From positions 1,984,001 to 2,048,000 of the forward strand of contig JAGVRJ010000006.1 of assembly GCA_019059635.1 (NCBI GenBank): DNA of 64,000 nt. The letters run 5' to 3'. Source of the stretch: Proales similis (Eukaryota; Rotifera; Eurotatoria; Ploima; Proalidae). The notes beneath the pieces were generated by a model. That model worked only from the letters and a program-made list of their open reading frames with translations. It was not told the DNA's origin and searched no databases. Positions 33,956-42,134 of this stretch are shown here, in pieces. Made by a program: the position numbers and the translations under genes. The first letter of the stretch is position 1. Each line of letters begins with the position of its first letter.

Positions 33956-35977
33956 ATGCTTATTGACCCAGCGCTGGGCAAGTTTCCGACCAGCGGTGTC
34001 CAGCCGCTGCATTTGGCCAAGTCGAACAACTCAGTGTCTTGTTCGCTATCGACGCATTCAGCATCATCGACTTCCTCTAGCTCGCCTAATGACTCGGCCT
34101 CGTACAAAGCCTATTGTGAGCAGGCCAGGAAGAAAGGCGCCAGTCAAATAGACAAATCAAGCGGCTTAAGGAGCGAGAGCCACTTTAACAATAGTCTCCA
34201 GTTGGCGTTCAAAGCCGCTAGTGACGCGCTCAAGCGCGCACAACCCAATGCGACCTGCTTTATAAAGCCGGCTAGCAACAACAAAAACATGATCATCGGT
34301 CGAGCGGTGAGTCAAAGCCAAGCCAAAGGCCAGCAGCGGTGTTTCAATAATCCAAGCAAATCGCCATTTCAACCCTACGAACGAGTGAAGAGGAACGCCG
34401 ATTACCACAGTAGCAGCTCTAATCTTCTAATGGCGCATGTTAACGATCCGAAACTTTTCAAAAACACCATCAATTTGATAATTGAGAATTCGAATGGAAT
34501 GAGAAAGCCGCCTCCCGACTACGAAAACCTGACGAGACTGCGGGCGTTCAACGAACAAGAGCAGGACATTAGCATTTCAGTGAACGTGCGAAGTGGCCGC
34601 CCAAACGAGCCTGAACAAGGTGCCTCGAGCGAAAGGGCGGCTCGATTGAAAAACAATGAAGTTCGTATGTTGAGTGCGACAGGCAATTGGCCTGGACTCA
34701 ATCGTCACAAGAGCGCGAGCAGCGAACATTTGAATCGGGCTGGCGGCCAATTTAGGCCCTCGAAGTTCAAGTCAACATTGCGACAGGTCAACGAGTGCTT
34801 GAATCAAAACTCGACCGAGTGCCAATCGGCTTCGGTAGAGCCACCGCCCATCCAGCCACTGAGCGGTGTCCTGAGCAAAAGTCTATTTTCAGTCGTTTGT
34901 AAACCGAAGCCCGTGAAACCGGTGATTAAGCAAAAACAACAGTCACAGCAGCAGCTTAAATCGCCTGTACCTTATGGCCTGGTCAAATCAGACGAAGAGG
35001 AAAGAAATGTGTTTAGCCGAGGAGGCAACGGCAAGTTCTTCACCAAGAAATGCATGTCAAGCACCAATCTGGCCACGAGCCCGATTGTCCACAACAGGGC
35101 ACGAAAATTAGCTGAGAAAAGCTGCTTGAGCAATTCTAAATCAGTTTCGTTTTTGGCCAACTGTGATGAAGTAGATTTGCTCAGCGACGACTCCCTTGGT
35201 CAAGACCACGAAGAGAACGCGGACAATGATGTCGACGACGATGAAGATGACGAAGTTGAAGATTTGAGCTCTAATTACGAGCTCGAGGTGATAGACGACG
35301 AGGACAACGAAAGAAGGCTTGAGAGCCGAGTAAGAGAGCTTGAGGCCGAGCTGAGGGCTCACAAAACAGAAGTGATTTCGTTGAGGCGTCAACTGAAATC
35401 TGGACCGAGCTGCGGCCGAAATTTAGACGAAATGGAGGAAGAGCGAGAAATTTACGAGCAAAAGCTGAATCTGATTCGATCTCATTTCAACAAGCAGTTG
35501 AAAATGTTCGAGCAAAATGAGCGACTTTTGATGCAGGAGAAGCTGGAAAACGCGCAAAAGCTGTACAAAGACCTCAAGTCGAACTACAAGAAGCACATGG
35601 AGAGCGAGCTGAAGTGCCTGAGGAGTAAACTGGTCGATTCAGAGAACTTGTCCAATCGGCTCTTGAACGAGTTGAATTCTCTTAAGAGCCGCGAGAGCAG
35701 CACCTGCGCGACTCAAACGGACGAGAGTCAGCTGCGCACCGAGGCCGATTTGTTTTTCTACATAAAAAAGCTCAAGGCTGAGAACGCCCAGCTACGCAAA
35801 GAGCTGAACGAGGAGAAGAGACGAAGCTTCGAATCGAGCAGTGTTCAACTCGCAAACAAGAGCGATCATTCGGGCAGTTCTAACTATGTGGGCATCAGAG
35901 TGCCCATCAAGTCAATCCAGCCTGCTTCTTCCTCGACCCAGAACAAAAGCGCTGAAGCTCGTCACGATTACATTTGA
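33956..35977 (+). CDS. Large coiled-coil protein of unknown family
   Basis: A 673-aa frame. ATG at 33956 follows directly on a TTTTAG acceptor (33949-33953), so an upstream exon probably supplies the 5' UTR, or extra N-terminal residues in frame. Residues 1-~400 are Ser/Asn-rich and disordered. An acidic block (DDDEDDEVED) lies near 425-435; then a long coiled coil, about 450-640, with heptads (ESRVRELEAELRAHKTEV, LRRQLK, KLYKDLKSNYKKHMESELK, LKAENAQLRKELNEEKRR) interrupted by SSTCATQTDES. This resembles scaffold proteins of the centrosome, cytoskeleton or junctions, but I do not recognise the family. The last residues are HDYI, not a clear PDZ ligand. A CCAATAAAAATG string at 36121 is a likely polyadenylation signal. 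Confidence 0.75.
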   Translation: MLIDPALGKFPTSGVQPLHLAKSNNSVSCSLSTHSASSTSSSSPNDSASYKAYCEQARKKGASQIDKSSGLRSESHFNNSLQLAFKAASDALKRAQPNATCFIKPASNNKNMIIGRAVSQSQAKGQQRCFNNPSKSPFQPYERVKRNADYHSSSSNLLMAHVNDPKLFKNTINLIIENSNGMRKPPPDYENLTRLRAFNEQEQDISISVNVRSGRPNEPEQGASSERAARLKNNEVRMLSATGNWPGLNRHKSASSEHLNRAGGQFRPSKFKSTLRQVNECLNQNSTECQSASVEPPPIQPLSGVLSKSLFSVVCKPKPVKPVIKQKQQSQQQLKSPVPYGLVKSDEEERNVFSRGGNGKFFTKKCMSSTNLATSPIVHNRARKLAEKSCLSNSKSVSFLANCDEVDLLSDDSLGQDHEENADNDVDDDEDDEVEDLSSNYELEVIDDEDNERRLESRVRELEAELRAHKTEVISLRRQLKSGPSCGRNLDEMEEEREIYEQKLNLIRSHFNKQLKMFEQNERLLMQEKLENAQKLYKDLKSNYKKHMESELKCLRSKLVDSENLSNRLLNELNSLKSRESSTCATQTDESQLRTEADLFFYIKKLKAENAQLRKELNEEKRRSFESSSVQLANKSDHSGSSNYVGIRVPIKSIQPASSSTQNKSAEARHDYI

Positions 35978-36432
35978 TCATCCTTACTTGACCGACTTGA
36001 CTGGACCGCGTTTCTGGTCTTTTAAACTTCGCTTTCCATTTATTTTTTTTGCATTCTGATTTCTATACTTTTCATTTTTTTTGTTTGCTGCTCCAGTTTT
36101 TTTGAAGGAATCAAAAACAAGCCAATAAAAATGAAGCAAGTTCGCGAATCTTATTGTCTTGGCAAATTTAGTCTAAGCTCAATTGATGGTCGCTTGGGAG
36201 CATGAGCAAGCAGTGATGGAGAGAGAACATCAAACTGAACTCGATGCATTCTCATTCTATTCGTGTCAATCAAACTCACCACCAATCAAGCAATCAATCC
36301 CAATCATCAGTTTACGAAAGCGAGCAATTTATTTGAGAGCCCTATAGAGCCTAAGACATAACGCACTTAGGAAGTAGAAATCATCCTCTCATCTGAGTGA
36401 GCTTGTATTATCAACAGTAAAAAGTACAGGAA
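35978..36432. other. Intergenic region
   Basis: Contains the 3' UTR of the coiled-coil gene (T-rich, 36010-36110) and the upstream region of the small membrane-protein gene. A repeated AATCAA string occurs around 36268-36304. No gene is seen. Confidence 0.45.
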
Positions 36433-37159
36433 ATGGTCATGAGCGTTCCATCATGGATGCGCGATTCGGCTCAGTTTGTTTTAAGTTTGATGGGCCACAA
36501 ATCGCGCAGCTCGTCATTCATCTGGCAGCCTTTTCAGTTCAATTTCTTGCAAAAACTCTTCGGCTTGGCCATTTTCAGCCGAATATACCAAGTTTGGCAG
36601 CAGTACTCGTTTTTACTCACCCTGATCAGCCTGTGCTTGTGGAGATTTGCGCCCAACCTTGTTCAATTGTGTGGCAATCTGATTCACAATCTCAAGCAAA
36701 GAGGTAACCGCAAGCATTTCGGAAAATTAATCGCTCGCCTAATAATGTCGGTTTGCTTCAGTGAGGAACTTGTTTCGGGTCCAAGCTGAGCTGGACAGAA
36801 GAAATGTCAACCCAAAAGTCCGAAAATTTTATGAAACTTTTCAAACTGAGGTGTTGAGCTCGTCAGAAGGAGCATTCAAAATGGCTGAACTCTTTTCAAA
36901 AACAATTTCAAATTCGGACTCAAAGTTCAACGATTGGTACAAAGTGATCGAACCAGCTCTACAAAAAGTCGTGGAACGTCTCTCGGAAAACAATGCTGTT
37001 CAAGCCCGATTAAAAAATTTAATCAAAAGCCAGCGCCCAACACAAACGAATTGTGGCCCACTTAAATCGCCAGAGTTGATCCACGAGCTGACAAAAACCA
37101 AGTTTTTTGCCAGCAAAGACCAACGAGTGACTGTCGACGATTCCCTTGAAACAAAGTAG
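36433..37159 (+). CDS. Small protein with N-terminal hydrophobic segments, unknown function
   Basis: Two exons, 36433-36703 and 36762-37159, joined in phase 1 across a 58-bp intron (GTAACC donor, TTCAG acceptor), give 222 aa. Residues ~35-75 are hydrophobic and aromatic (FLQKLFGLAIFSRIYQVWQQ, YSFLLTLISLCLWRFAPNL) and may form one or two membrane segments or an amphipathic anchor; residues 85-220 are polar and predicted helical. No known domain is recognised. A membrane-anchored adaptor is one possibility, without direct support. Confidence 0.6.
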
Positions 37160-37400
37160 TGATGATATTTGAATAAGCTTAATTTAAATTAAATTTGAAA
37201 TACACTGGCGTGCAAAAGTCTTTGGACAGATTGTCTTTTTTTTTGTCTTTTGAGTGTGGCCAAAATATTTTAAATTCTATGAATATATAACCTACACCAT
37301 CTTTTAGCGTTTTTATAGCTCTCAATCGCTATGTGAAACTTGAGTATTCTGTGGATGAATCAGGTGAAACGAGCTCTCAAACTGAATTAGGTTGATTTTT

Positions 37401-38167
37401 TTAGGGTTTTGGTTTGAACGAAAGACTTCTGTCTATGGAAATTTCGCCTGGAAAATACACTGAAGGATCTCAAGTTACCAGTTGTCATAAGCAAACAAGT
37501 TTATCTCGATGACCAAAAGATAGCTGAACAGGATACAAAGGCACTTTGGATAATCACAATGGCAATTACGGACTCGATTTTAAGGTCTCATAAGAAGAGT
37601 AAGGCGCATGAGATGTGGTCTAGTCTGTACAACAAATATGAAAAGAAAGGCAGACTTGCATTAGACTTTGCTTGAGAAAAATTTCAACTGACAAAAGCAG
37701 CAAGACGAAAAAATGGAAGAATTTATTCAGAGACTGGAAACTCAACGTGATGATTTAGAAGCGGCAGGCGTGGAGATTGGGGATGACATGATGATATCGA
37801 GAATTCCTAACGGAGCAGTAAAATCCTTTAAACAGCTCATCTCAGCAATCTTAGTGAACAAAACTACCAATGAGGTTGACCTGGATGGCTTTAAGAGCCA
37901 AATCATAGGAGAAGACGAGGGAAGAAGAGAAGAAGATAAAACTGAGAATGGATATGAAGAAACTTCCTTGTTGAAGGCAAATACAAATATAATCATCAGT
38001 ACGAAAATAAACACACGGCCAAAAATAATCATCAAGATAAGACCCGAGTATGCTATAAATGTCAAAAACCTGGCCACACAGCTCGAAATTGTTGGCCGAA
38101 CTACGAAAAACCTGGAAATGCAAATCAAGAGAAAAATTATGTGTGCCGATTAAATGAAAAACTAGAA
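37401..38167 (+). pseudogene. Decayed Ty1/Copia-type gag fragment
   Basis: Pieces of a retrotransposon capsid gene are visible in different frames. GNFAWK (gag N-terminal NF-xxWK pattern) is at about 37437; a long piece with ALWIITMAITDSIL and AHEMWSSLYNKYEKK lies at 37460-37674; EEFIQRLETQRDDLEAAG follows in another frame (37716-37769); then a CCHC zinc knuckle CYKCQKPGHTARNC near 38052-38093. At least two frameshifts and a stop interrupt it. No integrase or reverse transcriptase follows. It is a dead remnant; only its family is being described. Confidence 0.8.
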
Positions 38168-38189
38168 TGAAAAACTAAAACTAGAACAA

Positions 38190-38774
38190 CTAGAATGATT
38201 TGAGCCAATCGGCCACCTTGTTAGTTTTGGGATCGCTTTGGCTGCAGCTGTTGCTGGTTCTACTTGGGCTGCTGTTGACGTCTGAGTTTTCTTTTGATTG
38301 AATAGACGATTCACCGCAGCTACAGACATGACATTCCTGCAATAAACTGCTCTCGCCTCTGCCAAGTGAGCAAACGCTCAGACGATCGAACGACTGAACG
38401 CTCACGCTATCCAAGTTTTCAAGGTTCAGTGCGTCAAGCTGCTGGCAGCTCTTGATCAACTCGTTTCGCAAATCTAAACCGTGCGAATTGAACATTGAAT
38501 CGCTCAGACTATCGATTCTCGCTGTCGAAGATGCGTGTGCGGAAGGGATCATATGGCGCAGTCCGGCTAGATTAATTTTGGCTCGATTTTCGTTGGTCAA
38601 CTCGCTCATCCGATTGCTCAGATCGATCCTAGATAGACACTTGCGGCTGGTGTAGGCATTGGACATGTCCGTTTTCTGTTGAGAATTGCTCGAGTCGATA
38701 ATGGCCATCGAGCTCATTGGTAACGTTGATGAGATTGGGCCGCCAGCCGCGTCTGCTTGTGACAGCTTACTCAT
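38190..38774 (-). CDS. Ser/Asn-rich protein of unknown function
   Basis: An open frame of 194 aa, ending WLKSF. It begins MSKLSQADAAGG and is rich in Ser, Asn and Leu, with a short cysteine cluster (CHVCSCGES) near residue 148. A TATAA element lies at 38830-38826, about 55 bp upstream of the ATG, at a sensible distance for a short 5' UTR, and codon choice looks like that of neighbouring host genes. I do not recognise the family. It lies inside the repeat island immediately beside the Copia remnant. An alternative is that ATGAGTAAGC is a splice donor and the frame is fortuitous. Confidence 0.5.
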   Translation of the reverse strand: MSKLSQADAAGGPISSTLPMSSMAIIDSSNSQQKTDMSNAYTSRKCLSRIDLSNRMSELTNENRAKINLAGLRHMIPSAHASSTARIDSLSDSMFNSHGLDLRNELIKSCQQLDALNLENLDSVSVQSFDRLSVCSLGRGESSLLQECHVCSCGESSIQSKENSDVNSSPSRTSNSCSQSDPKTNKVADWLKSF

Positions 38775-38825
38775 TATATTCTATGAGCTTGTTAAGTCTG
38801 TGACTCGGATTTCCACGCAAAGCGC

Positions 38826-38830
38826 TTATA
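38826..38830 (-). promoter_or_regulatory. TATA box upstream of the Ser-rich ORF
   Basis: On the minus strand the context reads GATTTATAAGCGC. The expected start of transcription, about 30 bp downstream, falls near 38799, leaving roughly 25 nt before the ATG at 38774. Confidence 0.4.
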
Positions 38831-38962
38831 AATCGGGCGAAATTGAGTTCATTTCAATGCCAATCGCATAATTTGCTTCTGACATTACTTGATGCCCAAC
38901 TCTGATATACTAAGCAGATCATCTACAGACACAAGCTTCTAATAAATTATGGATTTTTTTAT

Positions 38963-39148
38963 TTATAAGCTTTTCGTCTGTCGCATGTCGCTTTCGTCTT
39001 TTTCGGGCAATCTTTCGCTCCCTCTACGGTTGTCTTCGGCATCGTCAACCTGCAGCTTTCTTTTAATCTCATCCCCAAACTCTAAAATATGTTTATCTAA
39101 TTGACGACATTGCCGTTTATTTGCCTTTAATTGGCTCAATTCTTTCAT
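38963..39148 (-). CDS. Possible 61-aa protein or exon
   Basis: A short Lys/Arg/Glu-rich frame (MKELSQLKANKRQCRQLDKH at its start) that looks helical. A CATAAAAG string about 45 bp upstream could act as a weak TATA box. No family is recognised, and a fortuitous frame cannot be excluded. Confidence 0.25.
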   Translation of the reverse strand: MKELSQLKANKRQCRQLDKHILEFGDEIKRKLQVDDAEDNRRGSERLPEKDESDMRQTKSL

Positions 39149-39156
39149 CCCAATCT

Positions 39157-39997
39157 CGATCTTTAGTTTTCAGCTTTTTGGTCGGCTTTTATGCGGTGTC
39201 ACTATAATCAGCTACTAAGATACTATTGCAAATATTCAAGCATAATTTATCAATTTTGCAGTTCGCCTTGTATCGATAACTAGCATTAATACACAGCTCT
39301 TCGATCCCAGTTACTTGAAGGTGATCGCCCCTCGAACGTTAGCGCACAACACGAACAAATCACTGCCACATGCAACTGTGGCACAGAATTGGTTCTTAAT
39401 TGTGTTGGGTGTTACGTGCGTTAGTCTTAATGCCCATGCATTAACGCTACTCCATTTCGTTATATAATTAATATATAAGTGAAAATCGATGAATTTTAGC
39501 ATTTGCTAACAGAATCCAAATAACTTTTTTTTCCTCAATTCAATGATGTTATGCGGAACCCATGCATTAGCATTCTCCCATTTGAAGAATATAAAAAAAA
39601 GCTAAGGCTCTAACAGGGTTGAAGGGTCAGTCCAAATACTTTTTGTAGTCACTGTATGTATCTCTTTCAGTTAAGCTTAATCGAATAAATATTTTAGGCC
39701 TTCTCTTAACGACTAACAGCTATTATCCCAAAATTTGAATTCAACGATCGCATGAGAAAAGTTTAATGGTAAAACCGAGAGGTGGAGAGCAGTTTAAATA
39801 TTGTTGCGCCACTCGCAAGGAGTGGTGAGCGATTATGCAGTAGTAAGAAGAAACAGTATTTATATGGGTTTTTGCATGAAGAATAAAGAGAGTGAGTAAG
39901 AAGCGAGAAAAGACTTGGCTAAGCCGAATCAAGAGCACGACAATATGATCAGAATTCGAAAAAAAGACTGCAGTGAGATAGGAGCGACGGAGGCGAG
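39157..39997. other. AT-rich non-coding DNA with a short direct repeat
   Basis: The string CCCATGCATTA followed by a CTCC-CATTT-like block occurs at about 39430-39455 and again at about 39560-39586, in the same orientation. The right mariner-like end is at 39627-39656. No gene is supported between the repeat island and the stop of the TIR gene. Confidence 0.45.
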
Positions 39998-41896
39998 TTA
40001 AGGAGGCTGCCAAGTCCAAGTGCCATAGGCAGGATCGCGAACAAACACTCGCTCAGAATCGATGTGCTCAGTATCGTCGCAGCCGGGCGAATTCTCGTGC
40101 TGTTGCATACAACAAACCCAATGAGGGGCCAGCAACTGTCCGCCCATGTAGTAGGCGCGATGCTTCCTGCATCCGAACAGAGTTTGATCGTCGAACTGCT
40201 TTGAGCATCTCGAGCAGACTCGGTGTCGTTTCACATTTAATTGCTCGGCCAAGGCGTCCAGCGCATCGTCCAGCAAATTTCTCAGCTCAATGATCTCTTC
40301 GGAGTATTCGAACAGGGCCAGGTCGGGCTGTGCATTTCCGTAATCTCTGATTGTCTGCGACACAATTTCGATGAACGGCACTCCGTTAATCAACTTGCCG
40401 GCCTCCTCAATCGAGTACAGCTCGAATTTGGGAAACTCTTTGAAGTGCGGCTCAATCCATGACTCGAGTTGAAGCTCTTTCTCCACTTGAACGAATATGA
40501 ACGGCTTTCCTCTGCTCACTGCGTATTTGAATTCGAGTCGACAGTTCTCCGATTTCATGTAGCTGTTGGACAAAAAGACTACGATCACCCGGGAGCATTC
40601 CACCGCCGTGGCCATTGACTCGTTTATATTGTCCTGCATGCCGAGCCAAATGTCAAACCAGATGTCTAGTCGTCGATAGTGAAAATCCATGTAAATATCT
40701 CTGACAAGTTTTTGATTTGCCCACTGGTAAGAGATCATGGCGTCGAACTTGTGCCGCACGGGCACTCCGAATTTGTCGAATAGAGACGGCGGCGGCGTAA
40801 AACCGAGCAACGTAGTCTCATAGTGCTGATACGGAAAGAAAAGATCGGACTTGAGCTCTCTTAGCTCCACTTTCACCGGCTTTTCTTCAGGCAGCTCTCG
40901 CAGTTTTCTAGGCGGAGGCCAACTCGAAAGTTTTCCTTTGCACTCATCGATGCGCTCGCGTAACGATTCAATAAGTTTTGTTTCGCGTTCGGTTTGGCCG
41001 GGAGTTGGCGATAGGGCGATTAGGATCGCATTGATGAGATCGCCCATCGGTGTACTCATGTTCTCTTCAAACGATGGCAAGAACGAGGGCTGGTACTTGG
41101 CGGTAAATGCCTGCTCTTTGCTGCCCATCACAAAGAATCGCTTGCCAGCAATAGCTAGTGCAAGCCAATTGTCTGGCTTCCACTTCTTGTCAACTTTGAT
41201 CGGAATCACGTTAACGGCCCTCTTTCGAGCAGATTCTACCACCAGACGACAGCTGACGCTCGTCTCGTACGCGTTGGTCATCATCACGATTAACAGCTGG
41301 CATCCATCTACTCCCGTGACCCCTTTCGAGCTGTTCTCTATTTCTTTCTGAATTGAATGCCGATCTAAAGCTTGGCCGATTACTTCCTCCATGCCTAGAG
41401 CATCGTCCGCATGAGAAATGAGTACTTGGCATCTTTTGGCAGTTTTCTGTAATTCGATTTCCGGCAAAAGATCTTCGTTCATGGTTAAGCTGGTTTCAGT
41501 TTGACTCTGATCCAGCTGTTGCGAGTCGATTGCCTCTTTTAAGTTGTTTAAATCGTTCTCGGTTGAGATCCTTAGCCAGCCAGGATCAACTCCCGCGATG
41601 ATTGCGCCCAAGGCACCAAATGGCCGATAGTCGCGAGCAAAGTTCACTCCCAATAGCTTCTTCTTCAAATCCTTGCCCAAGTGAAGAAGCTCCATACAAG
41701 AGTGCGTGAGTTGAAAAGCGCGTGACGCGACAACAATCATTAAATTGCATGCTTTTATGGCTTGAGCCCGACGAGAGAGTGATCTTGGCTGACTCTCGTT
41801 TAGTTGAACGACACCGAGCAAACCAACCGACTTGAGGTAGTCTTCAACCTTTTGCTGCTCAGCATGGCTGCTTGAATGTGCCACAATCAGAATCAT
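39998..41896 (-). CDS. Triple-TIR protein with C-terminal CHORD-like zinc module
   Basis: Intronless, 632 aa, no signal peptide or membrane helix. Residues 1-~105 (MILIVAHSSSHAEQQ, ACNLMIVVASRAFQLTHSCME) and ~155-265 (RCQVLISHADDALG, GCQLLIVMMTNAYETSVSCR) read as two degenerate TIR folds. Residues 383-~500 form a canonical TIR (FDAMISYQW, IWFDIWLGM, SRVIVVFLSNSYMKSENCRLEF), in which Glu455 sits where SARM1-type TIR NADases carry the catalytic Glu. The second TIR has Val219 at that place. The C-terminus has Cys561, Cys564, Cys576, His579, Cys595, Cys596, Cys606 and His611 with Trp593, close to the CHORD zinc pattern. Likely an intracellular immune or cell-death factor that may cleave NAD; that function is inferred. 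A TATATAA box lies at 41992-41986, upstream of the start. Confidence 0.85.
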   Translation of the reverse strand: MILIVAHSSSHAEQQKVEDYLKSVGLLGVVQLNESQPRSLSRRAQAIKACNLMIVVASRAFQLTHSCMELLHLGKDLKKKLLGVNFARDYRPFGALGAIIAGVDPGWLRISTENDLNNLKEAIDSQQLDQSQTETSLTMNEDLLPEIELQKTAKRCQVLISHADDALGMEEVIGQALDRHSIQKEIENSSKGVTGVDGCQLLIVMMTNAYETSVSCRLVVESARKRAVNVIPIKVDKKWKPDNWLALAIAGKRFFVMGSKEQAFTAKYQPSFLPSFEENMSTPMGDLINAILIALSPTPGQTERETKLIESLRERIDECKGKLSSWPPPRKLRELPEEKPVKVELRELKSDLFFPYQHYETTLLGFTPPPSLFDKFGVPVRHKFDAMISYQWANQKLVRDIYMDFHYRRLDIWFDIWLGMQDNINESMATAVECSRVIVVFLSNSYMKSENCRLEFKYAVSRGKPFIFVQVEKELQLESWIEPHFKEFPKFELYSIEEAGKLINGVPFIEIVSQTIRDYGNAQPDLALFEYSEEIIELRNLLDDALDALAEQLNVKRHRVCSRCSKQFDDQTLFGCRKHRAYYMGGQLLAPHWVCCMQQHENSPGCDDTEHIDSERVFVRDPAYGTWTWQPP

Positions 41897-41985
41897 GTTG
41901 AAGCGAGTGGATGCGCCGATTAAGAAATTATTTCATTCTAAGCGGGTTTCAAGTTGCCAAGGCAATCGTCAACCGAACGCAAATG

Positions 41986-41992
41986 TTATATA
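41986..41992 (-). promoter_or_regulatory. TATA box for the triple-TIR gene
   Basis: The minus strand reads GTTATATAAC, about 90 bp upstream of the ATG at 41896, in the short space between this gene and the NAT10 stop. The predicted start site is near 41960. Confidence 0.4.
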
Positions 41993-42134
41993 ACTTCTCT
42001 TTGCGGACTTTCCTAAATTGGCCAGTATTTCTTTTCTCTACATTTCCTGTTTTAGTAGCCCCTGAAATGGTCGTGCGAGAGACACGAGAACAAAATCGCT
42101 TATTGGCAGAGATGAGCATCAATCTGCGAGAATT

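Larger units (their letters stand above)
37201..39656. mobile_element. Repeat island bounded by mariner-like inverted ends
   Basis: Position 37201 begins TACACTGG, followed by CAAAAGTCTTTGGACAGA. Reading the opposite strand from 39656 gives TACAGTGA, then CAAAAAGTATTTGGACTGA. The two ends agree at roughly four positions in five over about 28 bases, and both start at a TA dinucleotide, as Tc1/mariner terminal repeats do. No mariner transposase is found between them; the interior holds a decayed Copia gag and one or two host-like ORFs. It could be one non-autonomous element with captured DNA, or the ends of two different elements. Confidence 0.5.

Noticed and set aside
37201-39656. An intact autonomous transposon
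   Set aside because: No transposase, integrase or reverse transcriptase frame is present; the gag fragment is broken by frameshifts and stops.
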